Shown: positions 1-7,591 of the stretch, in pieces
Numbering within the stretch: the stretch's first letter is position 1
How the letters are laid out: every line of letters begins with the position of its first letter
NCBI GenBank assembly: GCA_900542555.1
Contig: UQNU01000022.1
Coordinates: 1 to 32,539 of the forward strand
Direction of reading: 5' to 3'
Source of the DNA: an uncultured Collinsella sp.
Lineage (GTDB): Bacteria > Actinomycetota > Coriobacteriia > Coriobacteriales > Coriobacteriaceae
DNA length: 32,539 nucleotides
The notes under the pieces: model-generated
Databases searched by the model: none
What the model was told of the DNA's origin: nothing
What the model saw: the letters and a program-made list of their open reading frames with translations, nothing else
Program-made: the position numbers and the translations under genes

Positions 1-18
1 GATGTGTATAAGAGACAG
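1..18. other. Tn5/Nextera mosaic-end adapter remnant
   Basis: The first 18 bases, GATGTGTATAAGAGACAG, match 18 of the 19 bases of the Tn5 transposase mosaic end used in Nextera libraries. This is untrimmed sequencing adapter at a contig end, so genuine genomic sequence begins at about base 19. Confidence 0.95.
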
Positions 19-19
19 G

Positions 20-64
20 AACGGGATCGTCAACTTCTTCGGCCGTCTGTTTAACGGCCGCTAG
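20..64 (+). CDS. 3' end of an unidentified gene (partial)
   Basis: An open frame runs from the adapter junction to a TAG at 62-64 and encodes NGIVNFFGRLFNGR. The short aromatic, basic tail ends 44 bases upstream of the Asp23-like gene in the same direction, so it may be the preceding gene of the same envelope cluster. Too little is left to assign a family. The 5' part is lost at the contig edge. Confidence 0.4.
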   Translation, partial: NGIVNFFGRLFNGR

Positions 65-108
65 CATGTATTCGACCGCCGCGTGTGCGGTGGGCATAAG
101 GAGGAACC

Positions 109-630
109 ATGGCTTTTAACACGAAGGTCGATGTGGCCGATACCGAGCTCGAGGCAGACGAGACCGTCACCGCCGAGGCCGAGGACGTAACGCTCGAGGA
201 CGAGGCGCTCGTCGAGGCAGAGTCCGAAGACGAGGCGGACGAGGATGACGAGGAGGCGGACGAGTCCGAGGATTCGCTGACCTATTCCAACGGCGTGATC
301 GAGAAGATCGTCGCCATGGCCACCCGCGAGGTGCCGCACGTCCTGGGCATGAAGGGCAACCTCATGCACTTTGTGCAGGAGCAGTTCGGTGCCGAGAATC
401 TGACCAAGGGCGTGACGGTCGAGGTCACCGATGACAACCGTGTGGTCGTCAACATTTCCGTCATTATCGAGTACGGCGCCTACGCGCCCGCGATTTTCGA
501 CGACGTTAAGGCGCGCGTGACCGAGCGTCTGGCTGCGATGACCGGCCTTGAGGTGGCAGGCGTCAACCTGCGCATCGAGGATGTCATCACCCCCGAGGAG
601 TACGAGCACCGCACCAACCAGCACGAGTAA
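109..630 (+). CDS. Asp23/Gls24 family envelope stress response protein
   Basis: The product has 173 residues. About the first 55 are extremely acidic and low in complexity (runs of Glu and Asp). The rest is a typical Asp23/Gls24 domain: it begins near SNGVIEKIVAMA, continues through VTVEVTDDNRVVVNISVIIEYG, and ends with the amphipathic segment VNLRIEDVITPEE. In Firmicutes this family lies under the membrane and contributes to envelope homeostasis. The exact role here is inferred from family only. The start is well fixed by an AAGGAGG ribosome-binding site at 99-105. The acidic N-terminal extension is longer than in classical Asp23. A repeated hairpin element starts at the base after the stop codon. 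Confidence 0.88.
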   Translation: MAFNTKVDVADTELEADETVTAEAEDVTLEDEALVEAESEDEADEDDEEADESEDSLTYSNGVIEKIVAMATREVPHVLGMKGNLMHFVQEQFGAENLTKGVTVEVTDDNRVVVNISVIIEYGAYAPAIFDDVKARVTERLAAMTGLEVAGVNLRIEDVITPEEYEHRTNQHE

Positions 631-680
631 CCTACCAAAAAGGGATGTTTATTTTGGCAGGTTTTATCTGCGAAAACGTC
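631..680 (+). repeat. 50-bp intergenic hairpin repeat, copy 1
   Basis: This copy begins directly after the TAA of the Asp23-like gene. It contains CCTACCAAAA (631-640) facing TTTTGGCAGG with one mismatch, then TTTT, then a second small dyad, GTTTT/AAAAC. The same 50 bases recur with three substitutions at 26735-26784, behind rph. The first hairpin plus its T-run looks like an intrinsic terminator, but conservation extends beyond the T-run. Confidence 0.8.
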
Positions 681-681
681 A

Positions 682-719
682 AACGGCCGGTCGCATGGAT
701 GTATGTGCGGCCGGCCGTT
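682..719 (+). terminator. Strong stem-loop, probable terminator
   Basis: Bases 682-695 pair with 706-719: 14 pairs including one G-T wobble, core AACGGCCGG, loop of 10. A short T-rich stretch follows. A second small hairpin (724-730 with 740-746, GTATGCC/GGCATAC) lies just downstream. Together they separate the Asp23-like gene from the YitT-like gene. Confidence 0.65.
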
Positions 720-835
720 ATTTGTATGCCCCCGATGTAGGCATACCGCTCGTCTAACTAGGGGTTGCAATCGTCGCGTTCCGCGTTACCCTAATGGGCG
801 CATTGTTTCCAAATTGTTAACGAGGGGTTGCCGTA

Positions 836-1858
836 ATGGCTGACGAGCACGAAACAGAAAGCCAGGCATGGGCGATTGAGGCTGCCGCGGCAGAGGCGGC
901 ATCGCGAGCTGCCGAGGAGCTACATCGTCCTCCCGTGGTGCCGATGGAGCGCGTGGTCGATCGCACCGATATCGAGCGCGGTGAGCGTGCCGGCCAAAAG
1001 CGCAGCCAGGAGCCAGGCTTCCCGCGCTTTTTCGCCGAGCTCAATCTGGGCCTGATTCTTACGGCCTTTGCCATCGTTGCGTTTAAAACCCCTAATCACT
1101 TTGCTTTTGGCGGCACCTCGGGCGTGTCGGTCATTCTGTCCACGCTGTTCCCGACCCTGCCCGTCGGCGTCTTTATGTGGATTATCAACGCGGTTCTCGT
1201 CGTCTTGGGATTTATCTTTTTGGAGCGCAAGGCAATCCTGTGGAGCGTCTTCGCCTCGTTTGCACTGTCCGCCTATGTTTCGCTTTTTGAGCTCTTTATT
1301 CCGACCGATGTCTCGATGACGGGCGATATGTGGCTCGACCTGTGCTTTGCCGTGATTCTGCCGGCGCTCGGCAGCGCCATCGTCTTTGATATTGGCGCCT
1401 CGACGGGCGGCACGGACATTCTCGCTATGATTCTCAAGCGCCGCACCACGCTCGAGATTGGCCGCGCACTGCTGTTGGTCGATATCGGCATCGTGACCAT
1501 CGCGGCCTTTTTGTATGGCCCACGTGTCGGTCTGTATTGCGTACTTGGCCTGTTTGCCAAGACGCTTGTGGTCGACAAGGCCATCGAGAGCATTCATCTT
1601 CGTAAGGTCTGCACGGTCATTTGCTCCGAGCCCCTTAAGGTCGAGGAGTTTATCGTCAAGCATCTCAACCGTACGGCGACCATCAGTCGCGGCTACGGTG
1701 CCTTCTCGGGCAAGTGCGTGACGGTAATCATGAGCGTGCTGAGCCGTCGCGAGGCCGTGCAGCTGCGCCGTTATGCGCGCGAGGTCGATCCGGGTGCCTT
1801 TATCACGATCGTCGACAGTTCCGAGATTGTCGGCAAGGGTTTCCGCGGCACGAACTAG
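836..1858 (+). CDS. YitT family membrane protein with C-terminal DUF2179
   Basis: The product has 340 residues. A charged, Ala/Glu-rich cytoplasmic N-terminus of about 65 residues precedes a membrane domain with about five or six hydrophobic segments (first at about 68-85). A glycine-rich GGTSG near residues 92-96 and a second TGGTD in the middle are typical of YitT proteins. The last 80 or so residues (from about 255, LRKVCTVICSEP) form the soluble DUF2179 domain. The family's substrate is not firmly established, so no transport function is assigned. The start at ATG 836 has a GAGGGG element about 9 bases upstream. The long N-terminal extension is unusual against YitT proteins that start close to the first membrane segment. 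Confidence 0.88.
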   Translation: MADEHETESQAWAIEAAAAEAASRAAEELHRPPVVPMERVVDRTDIERGERAGQKRSQEPGFPRFFAELNLGLILTAFAIVAFKTPNHFAFGGTSGVSVILSTLFPTLPVGVFMWIINAVLVVLGFIFLERKAILWSVFASFALSAYVSLFELFIPTDVSMTGDMWLDLCFAVILPALGSAIVFDIGASTGGTDILAMILKRRTTLEIGRALLLVDIGIVTIAAFLYGPRVGLYCVLGLFAKTLVVDKAIESIHLRKVCTVICSEPLKVEEFIVKHLNRTATISRGYGAFSGKCVTVIMSVLSRREAVQLRRYAREVDPGAFITIVDSSEIVGKGFRGTN

Positions 1859-2008
1859 CGCGAACGCATTCATCAAACAATCGAAAAGCGCCTCGCGCGT
1901 TGCAAATACGTCGTCTAAGAGTATTTGTCCTCACATTGGGTGATAATGATGCCAAAGACATCGTTTGCGATCCAGGTGATTCGCTCTAGATACGAAGGGA
2001 TGATTTCG

Positions 2009-3271
2009 ATGTTCTGTTCGCAGTGTGGCGCTCCTATGGGAGATAACGACAAGTTCTGCGGCGTGTGCGGTGCCCCTAATGCTGGTGCTGCAGCCTCCGC
2101 CCCTCAGGGTCAGCCTCAGCAATTTGTCCCTCAGCCTCCCATGAACGCGTCCAAGGGCTGTGTGGCTCAGGCGTTTGAGGATATGACCAAGACTCCGGGC
2201 GTGCTGCAGCGCGTGTGCCAGATTGCTTTTTTGCCGGCGCTTATCTGTGTCGTGTCGGTACTCGTTCTGTTCATCCCCGTTATCGGCGGTATTGCAGCTG
2301 CCATCGGCTTTTTGGCTGCCTACGTGGCGAGCGTGTGCGGTTCGGGCTTTGGCATCGAGTGGGGTCGCGATCTGTCGCTTAAGATTGAAGACGGTATGGA
2401 TCGTCCGTTGATGCGTTCCACATCGTTTGGCCTTGGAGTCTTTTCGAGCGTTATTTCGGTTGTGCTCGAGGTTATCGCTGCCATTCCCGTTATCGGTGTA
2501 GTGCTTTCGCTGGTGGAGAGCGTGGTAATTGGCGCCGCGGGCTCGTATTCGTATTACGGCTCTTATGCGCTCGAGGCTGCGCTGTTTGGCTCGCTTGGCC
2601 TGCTCGTTCTGGCTATGATTGCCACGGCGGTCCTGGGGGTTTTCTTTAAGATGTTCGCCGACATTGCCGTGATGCACTTCGCGGTGACCGGTCGCGTCGA
2701 GAGCGCGTTTTCGCTCGATAAGGTCTGGGCGGCCTTTAAGAACAACAAGACCAAGCTGTTCTGTGCTTCGTGGCTTCCCGAGTTTTTGACGGGCCTGGTC
2801 GCCAACGTTGTCACATGGATCTTGACAGCCATCTTTGGTGCCATTGCCTCTGTCGGGATGTATAGCTACTACTATCGTCCTACGGGTATTGAGGCGATTG
2901 TTGCCGGCGGCGGCATCACGCTCGTGCTGTTCCTGGTGCTGATCGCTTTCGTTACCGTATTTCTTACGGTCTTTGGCAAGATGCTCAAATTCCGTGCCGT
3001 TGGCTATTGGGTTGCACGTTATGCAAGCGAGTGGGCCGACGATGACAAGGACGACGTCCTGACTTTTGTATTGCCCTTTGAGAAGAAGTCCGCTCCTTCG
3101 GGTTACAGCGCTCCGGATGTTGCGCCCACGCCTGCACCCGAGCCCGCGCCCGAGACAGCGCCTGTGCCTGAGCCGGCGCCTGCGTCTGCACCTGAGCCGG
3201 CGCCTGTGCCCGATCCTGAGCCTGAGCCCGAGTCTGAGTCAAGTTCCGACGAGGACTCTCAGGACGAGTAG
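2009..3271 (+). CDS. Zinc-ribbon multi-pass membrane protein (DUF4013-like) with Pro/Ala/Glu tail
   Basis: With the start at ATG 2009 the product has 420 residues. That start has AAGGG at 1995-1999 nine bases upstream; an in-frame TTG at 1925 is less likely. Residues 1-23 form a zinc ribbon with Cys3, Cys6, Cys17 and Cys20 (CSQCG ... CGVCG). A Gln/Pro-rich linker follows, then a membrane domain of several hydrophobic segments, with a layout like DUF4013 proteins. The last 55 residues or so are a repetitive tail of Pro-Ala-Glu-Pro units ending in a Ser/Asp/Glu cluster, presumably disordered. Function is unknown. The intergenic region before it shows no clear promoter. Confidence 0.8.
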   Translation: MFCSQCGAPMGDNDKFCGVCGAPNAGAAASAPQGQPQQFVPQPPMNASKGCVAQAFEDMTKTPGVLQRVCQIAFLPALICVVSVLVLFIPVIGGIAAAIGFLAAYVASVCGSGFGIEWGRDLSLKIEDGMDRPLMRSTSFGLGVFSSVISVVLEVIAAIPVIGVVLSLVESVVIGAAGSYSYYGSYALEAALFGSLGLLVLAMIATAVLGVFFKMFADIAVMHFAVTGRVESAFSLDKVWAAFKNNKTKLFCASWLPEFLTGLVANVVTWILTAIFGAIASVGMYSYYYRPTGIEAIVAGGGITLVLFLVLIAFVTVFLTVFGKMLKFRAVGYWVARYASEWADDDKDDVLTFVLPFEKKSAPSGYSAPDVAPTPAPEPAPETAPVPEPAPASAPEPAPVPDPEPEPESESSSDEDSQDE

Positions 3272-3333
3272 CCATGCTGCCTGCCATTTGGGGACGGGGT
3301 AGAAATGGTAGAAATAGCGCTTGACAAATGAGC

Positions 3334-3361
3334 GGGGCGGACGTTTCGAAACGTCCGCCCC
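3334..3361. terminator. Bidirectional terminator between convergent genes
   Basis: Bases 3336-3359 are a perfect 24-base palindrome (GGCGGACGTTTC and its complement), extended by further G/C pairs on both sides. It lies between the zinc-ribbon gene (plus) and the M20 hydrolase (minus), where a two-way terminator is expected. T-runs are short on both sides. Confidence 0.7.
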
Positions 3362-3401
3362 CGCTTTGCTATAGCCAGACTGTTATGGATGGGCGTGACG
3401 A

Positions 3402-4865
3402 CTACTCGCCGTGCTTATCCTCGTGACGAGCGGCGGCGCGGGCTTCGTGGATGCCCTTGATCGCGGCATGGCGGGCCGTGCGGGCATCATGGATGGCGTC
3501 ACGAGCCTCGGCGGTCGTCGCCTTGGCAGAGCGCAACTTGGCGGCCAGATCGGGGTTGGTTTCGGCGACCGCGGTAATCGCGGGGCCGTCGAGCTCCTCT
3601 TGCGTGGGCTCGGCCAAAAAGTCGATAGCATACTGGGCTGCCACCATGGAGCCCTTGGCCAGCACGCTCTCGTCGATCTTGTAAAAGCAGGAATGTTGGG
3701 CGTACGTGGCGCCAATCTTGGGGTTGCGCGTACCTACAAAGGCGAGCACGCCCGGTACGCGGCGCAGGTACTCCGAAAAATCCTCGCCCGAAAGCGTGCC
3801 GCGATAATGGCCTTGGCCGGCGGGGCCCAGACACTTAATTACAGCCTGACGGCAGCGCTCGCTCGAGCCCGCGTCGTTTTCGACCTTGTAGTTGGCGATG
3901 GTGTAGTCGGTGAGCTCTGCCTCGGCGCCCAAGGCGGCCGCAGTATGCTCCACGATGCGGCGCATAAGCTCCGGCATTTCCTCGTGGGTCGAATCGCCGT
4001 AGGTGCGCACCGTGCCGGCGAGGTAGGCCGTGCCGGCGATAACGTTGCGCGCGGTGCCGCCATGCAGCTCGCCGACGGTGATGACGGCCGGCTCGTAGGG
4101 GCTGATTTCGCGCGAGACGATGGTCTGCAGGGCATTGACGATCTCGGCGGCAACCATGACGGCGTCGTGGCCGCGCTGGGGCATGGCGCCGTGGCACGAG
4201 GTGCCGCGGACATCGATGCGGAACCAGTCGGTATTGGCCATGCGCGGGCCGGGCTCGCAGCTTACGGTGCCGGCGTCGACCTCGCTCCAGATGTGCGCGG
4301 CGTAGGCGCCATCGACGCCGTCGAGCACGCCCGTGCCGATCATGAGTTTCGCGCCTTGGCCGTTTTCCTCGCTGGGCTGGAAGACGATGCGGACCTCGCC
4401 GTGGATATCGTCGGTCATATGGCGCAGGATCTGCAGCGTGCCGAGCATCATGGCGATGTGGCAGTCGTGGCCGCAGGCGTGCATGCAGCCCTCGTTGACG
4501 CTGGCGAACTCCTCGCCGGTCTGCTCGGTGACGGGCAGGGCGTCGATATCCGCGCGCAGCAGGATGCGGCGGCGCGGCGTGCCGTCCTCGCGATAGGCGT
4601 CGGGCGCGGTGCCGCGAAGGGTCGCCACCAGACCCGTCTTAAGGGGGCGCTCGTAGGGGATATTCATGGCGTCGAGCTGGTTGGCGATGTCAGAAGTCGT
4701 GCGCTCTTCGGCGAGGCTCAGATCCGGGTGCTTATGGAAGTGCCGGCGCTGCTTGATGATGTAGGGCTCAAACTCGGCGGCGATATCTCGGATGGCCGCG
4801 GTGACGTCGTCAGCCGCGCGAGCCTCGGTCGCCGCCATAATCTGCTGTGCCTTGGTCTTCGTCAT
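3402..4865 (-). CDS. M20 family amidohydrolase / metallopeptidase with C-terminal extension
   Basis: The product has 487 residues. It belongs to the M20 amidohydrolases that act on N-acyl or N-carbamoyl amino acids or small peptides; the substrate cannot be read from sequence. Family marks: RRHFHKHPDLS near 40-50, LLRADIDALPV near 102-112, the metal-site HACGHD at 129-134 (Cys131, His133), and QPSEENGQG at 163-171 with the paired glutamates. A dimerisation domain with SCHGAMPQRGHDAV follows. About 70 residues after the catalytic domain (from DGPAITAVAE) are Ala, Arg and His rich, predicted helical, and not part of the usual M20 fold. The start at 4865 is chosen because AGGAG lies 10 bases upstream; an in-frame start 20 codons earlier lacks a site. 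Confidence 0.88.
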   Translation of the reverse strand: MTKTKAQQIMAATEARAADDVTAAIRDIAAEFEPYIIKQRRHFHKHPDLSLAEERTTSDIANQLDAMNIPYERPLKTGLVATLRGTAPDAYREDGTPRRRILLRADIDALPVTEQTGEEFASVNEGCMHACGHDCHIAMMLGTLQILRHMTDDIHGEVRIVFQPSEENGQGAKLMIGTGVLDGVDGAYAAHIWSEVDAGTVSCEPGPRMANTDWFRIDVRGTSCHGAMPQRGHDAVMVAAEIVNALQTIVSREISPYEPAVITVGELHGGTARNVIAGTAYLAGTVRTYGDSTHEEMPELMRRIVEHTAAALGAEAELTDYTIANYKVENDAGSSERCRQAVIKCLGPAGQGHYRGTLSGEDFSEYLRRVPGVLAFVGTRNPKIGATYAQHSCFYKIDESVLAKGSMVAAQYAIDFLAEPTQEELDGPAITAVAETNPDLAAKLRSAKATTAEARDAIHDARTARHAAIKGIHEARAAARHEDKHGE

Positions 4866-4915
4866 GGTCGATTTGCTCCTTACTGGTTTATCGCAAAATC
4901 GTACAAGCTCTTTCC

Positions 4916-4944
4916 AGTATGCCACCTGCCACTTGGCCTGGCAA
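4916..4944 (-). promoter_or_regulatory. Candidate promoter for the M20 hydrolase
   Basis: On the minus strand a TTGCCA (-35) and CATACT (-10) are separated by exactly 17 bases and lie about 50 bases before the start codon. On the other strand a TACACT at 4989-4994 may be the -10 of the divergent amidohydrolase, though its -35 is weak. Confidence 0.45.
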
Positions 4945-5032
4945 AGCTGCCGTTTGCCGCTTGGGGTTTTGTTGCAAGGGCGGGGGAGTACACTCGGGGG
5001 TGTTGTATTTCTTGCCAGAGATGGGGATGCCC

Positions 5033-6670
5033 ATGCAACATGTCGATCGGATTATCCGCTCCAAGAACGTCTTTACCGCGCAAGGCGGCGTCGATACCGC
5101 CCGCGAGCTGGCGATTGCTATCGCAGACGACCGTATCGTCGCAGTCGGCAAGCCCGATGACGTAGTCGCCGCCGCGCCTGCCGCCACGCCGGTTATCGAT
5201 TACGGCGAGCAGTTTGTCTGCCCCGGTTTCCATGACGCTCATCTGCACTTCTTCCATACCTCGGTCGGTTCCTCGCCGTACATGCTCATGGATATGGGCA
5301 CGTCCGAGGCGGCGCTGGTGCGGCACGCGCTCGAGTTTTCCCAGGATCTGCCCGACGACGCTTGGGTTGTGACGCAGGGCTGGCGCGACTACCGTTGGGA
5401 CCCGCCCGAGCATCCTACCAAGGCGTCGCTCGATGCGGCATTCCCCGATCGTCCCTGCGCTATGTATTCGGGCGACGGGCACACGCTTTGGCTCAACAGC
5501 CGCGCACTCGAGGCGCTCGGCGTCACGCGCGACAGCGAGCCGCCAGCGGGCGGCAGCTACGACAAGGACGCAAACGGCGAGCTCACGGGCATTGCTCACG
5601 AAGCGGCTGCCATGCAGCTGTTGCCGCGCTGCCTTGAGTGGCTGGGCGAAGACCGTATCGCAAGCGCCTACGCCGATCAAATGAGGCGCATGGCCGAGCA
5701 GGGCATCACCTCGATCTGCGATATGTCGCTCATGCCCATGCCGGGCTGCGATTTTATCCGCGACGATGTCTACGACAAACTGCAGACGGCCGGCAAGCTG
5801 GGCATTCGTGCCCATCTGTTCCCCACGCTGCTGGATGACCAGTCGCGTCTAGAAGAGCTCCAGGTACGTTACGCGAACAACGCGCTGCTTTCGGCGCCGG
5901 GTTTCAAGCAGTTCTTCGACGGCGTGTCGAGCGAACACACGGCATATCTCACCGAGCCCTATACCAATCCGCGGTTCCCGGGCGACCAGGGCCGTCTGAC
6001 GGTTCCGGCTGAGCGCATGCGCAAACTGGTTCTGGCGGCTGCGGAGCGCGGTCACACCGTGCGCATCCACGTCATTGGTGACGGTGCGATTCATGCCGCG
6101 CTGGATATCTTCGAGGAAGCGGCCGATCTGTACGGCCTGCCTCAGCACGGCCATAACACGCTCGAGCACCTGGAGAACCTCCTGCCCGAGGACATCGACC
6201 GCTTGCGCAAGCTCAACGTGGTTGCTTCGAGCCAGCCCTGCCACATTACACTCGACCCGGGTGGACCGGAGCGCGATCTGGGCCTGGAGCGCAGCCGCAT
6301 CATGTGGCCGTTCGCAACCTATAAGCAGCGCGGCATTCGCCAAGCCTTCGGTACCGACAGCCCTATCACGCCCGTTACCAGCATGAACGTGCTCTACACG
6401 GCTATCACGCGCCAAGACCCCAAAAGCCACTGGCCCGAGGGCGGCTGGTTACCGAGCGAGCGTATCGACGCGGCAACGGCCCTGCGCAACTACACCCTGG
6501 GCAGCGCCTATGCAGCGGGCGACGAGCAAAACCTCGGCAGCTTGGAGCCCGGCAAGTATGCCGACCTGGTAGTCCTGGACCAAAACCCGCTCACCATCGA
6601 CCCCCAAGAGCTCCAGGCCACCAAGGTTCAGGCCACCTACCTAGCCGGCAACCTGATCTACGAGCGCTAA
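5033..6670 (+). CDS. Amidohydrolase family protein (YtcJ/Amidohydro_3-like)
   Basis: The product has 545 residues if translation begins at the ATG at 5033. In-frame ATGs at 5021 and 5027 are also possible; 5033 is preferred because a GGGGA stretch lies 4-7 bases upstream. It is a metal-dependent hydrolase of the urease/amidohydrolase superfamily. The N-terminal sandwich leads into the metal motif HDAHLHFF (His70, His72). Further marks are HTLWLNSRAL, GELTGIAHE, RIHVIGDGAI and GTDSP (Asp442). The C-terminus has the usual GSLEPGKYADLVVLD. The family includes uncharacterised YtcJ proteins; substrate unknown. It is divergent from the M20 hydrolase with only about 170 bases between starts, so shared regulation is possible but unproven. 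Confidence 0.86.
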   Translation: MQHVDRIIRSKNVFTAQGGVDTARELAIAIADDRIVAVGKPDDVVAAAPAATPVIDYGEQFVCPGFHDAHLHFFHTSVGSSPYMLMDMGTSEAALVRHALEFSQDLPDDAWVVTQGWRDYRWDPPEHPTKASLDAAFPDRPCAMYSGDGHTLWLNSRALEALGVTRDSEPPAGGSYDKDANGELTGIAHEAAAMQLLPRCLEWLGEDRIASAYADQMRRMAEQGITSICDMSLMPMPGCDFIRDDVYDKLQTAGKLGIRAHLFPTLLDDQSRLEELQVRYANNALLSAPGFKQFFDGVSSEHTAYLTEPYTNPRFPGDQGRLTVPAERMRKLVLAAAERGHTVRIHVIGDGAIHAALDIFEEAADLYGLPQHGHNTLEHLENLLPEDIDRLRKLNVVASSQPCHITLDPGGPERDLGLERSRIMWPFATYKQRGIRQAFGTDSPITPVTSMNVLYTAITRQDPKSHWPEGGWLPSERIDAATALRNYTLGSAYAAGDEQNLGSLEPGKYADLVVLDQNPLTIDPQELQATKVQATYLAGNLIYER

Positions 6671-6688
6671 TATTCATATCGTACCGTT

Positions 6689-6736
6689 AAACGCGGCTCG
6701 TGCAGCCTATTTTGGGATGGCGCTCGAGCCGCGTTT
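6689..6736 (+). terminator. Probable terminator of the amidohydrolase gene
   Basis: AAACGCGGCTCG at 6689-6700 pairs perfectly with CGAGCCGCGTTT at 6725-6736 across a 24-base loop, 18 bases after the stop codon. A short T-rich run follows. Confidence 0.6.
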
Positions 6737-6928
6737 GTTTGCCGATGGGGGTCCGTTGGGAGCGTCCCCGCTCTGCTGGATTTGGGCGCAGGGTGGAGGC
6801 GCTGGTGTCCCGCGCGTTCAATTTGGACATCAGCAATGCTGTTTCTTGGTGTTTTGCATACTTCCCATTACAGGATTGCATAAAAAGGCTGGGATGTTCT
6901 TCCTGATCCTGATGTACCCCCGCCCGTG

Positions 6929-7166
6929 CCGTGCAAAAAACGGAGTATTCAGCACCGCGAGCTCTGCCGGTGCCGCTGCGGCTGAGTAACGTTGCGGAGA
7001 TTGACGTCATTTTGGGCTCCGGTACGGCGCGAAGTACGCCCATTTGTCCCAACGGGGTCTGCCCACCGACCAAAACCGCCCGCTGAAGGCGTTCTTGGGA
7101 CCAATAAGGTATGTCCGGCGCGTATGCAGCCGTCCTAGCTTGCTGAATACTCCCAAAAATGCACGG
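6929..7166. repeat. 238-bp element with 26-bp terminal inverted repeats
   Basis: The left end (6929-6954) reads CCGTGCA, six bases, then GGAGTATTCAGCA. The right end (7141-7166) is its inverse: TGCTGAATACTCC, six bases, TGCACGG. Twenty of 26 positions match, and the six differing central bases are AAAAAC against TTTTTG. The interior holds no open frame of note. No target-site duplication is obvious. It resembles a miniature inverted-repeat element or a structured RNA locus; nature unknown. Confidence 0.65.
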
Positions 7167-7236
7167 TGCTCCCTAGGGGACCCGTGCGCGCAGCGAAAAT
7201 CATGTCTATGTCGCTATCCGCATCGCCATTTTGCTG

Positions 7237-7465
7237 CACTGACTTTTCTGAATGCCGGGCCCGATAACGTTGACTCAGCTCCCGTGTGGCGCCGGAGGGG
7301 CGGGGCATAAGGTTTATCGCGAGTTCCGCACGAGCCGAAGGCCACTTAATGTGGCCTTCGTGCGAGCAGGACTGCCCGAGCAGGAAACCTTATGCCCCGC
7401 CCCTCCGGAGCCACACGGGAGGCATCGCTAAGTTATCCCCCGGCATTCAGAAAATCTAAGTGCCA
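7237..7465. repeat. Large nested palindrome upstream of groES
   Basis: This is a nested imperfect dyad of about 230 bases. Outer block: TTTTCTGAATGCCGGG (7244-7259) against its exact complement at 7439-7454. Middle block: 37 bases (7279-7315) against 7385-7421 with one mismatch, including GGGGCGGGGCATAAGGTTT. Inner block: GAAGGCCAC (7337-7345) and GTGGCCTTC (7351-7359) around a TTAAT loop. Unpaired segments (for example CGAGTTCCGCACGA and GAGCAGGACTGCCCGAGCAG) lie between the middle and inner stems. There is no coding capacity. Confidence 0.8.
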
Positions 7466-7550
7466 AAAAATAAGATTTTTTGACTCCGTGTTGTATAACC
7501 CGCCATTCGTGGGTACCATTCAACGCGTACGCAAACAAAAAGGGTTAATT

Positions 7551-7569
7551 CGCGTGGCATAACCACGCG
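7551..7569 (+). promoter_or_regulatory. Hairpin in the groES leader
   Basis: CGCGTGG and CCACGCG pair perfectly around a CATAA loop, ending nine bases before the AAGGAGG ribosome-binding site of groES. It could influence translation or mRNA stability. No CIRCE (TTAGCACTC-N9-GAGTGCTAA) or HAIR-type HspR site is visible in 7440-7591. Confidence 0.4.
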
Positions 7570-7591
7570 GCCCAAAAAGGAGGAGACAAGC

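Larger units (their letters stand above)
6737..7591. other. Gene-free region before groES
   Basis: No open frame here has a ribosome-binding site, a recognisable domain or coding-like composition. It holds two inverted-repeat elements (6929-7166 and 7237-7465) and the groES leader. In 6737-6928 and 7167-7236 I see nothing assignable. A short dyad AAAAAAT/ATTTTTT lies near 7465-7481. A TATAAC at 7494-7499 could be a -10 element for groES, but no convincing -35 accompanies it. Confidence 0.7.

Noticed and set aside
3411..5165. A 584-codon open frame on the plus strand opposite the M20 hydrolase
   Set aside because: It is the antisense shadow of a well-defined M20 gene in high-GC DNA, has no ribosome-binding site and no recognisable domain.
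6717..6989. Small open frames between the amidohydrolase and groES
   Set aside because: No ribosome-binding sites, no domains, and they cross the inverted-repeat ends.
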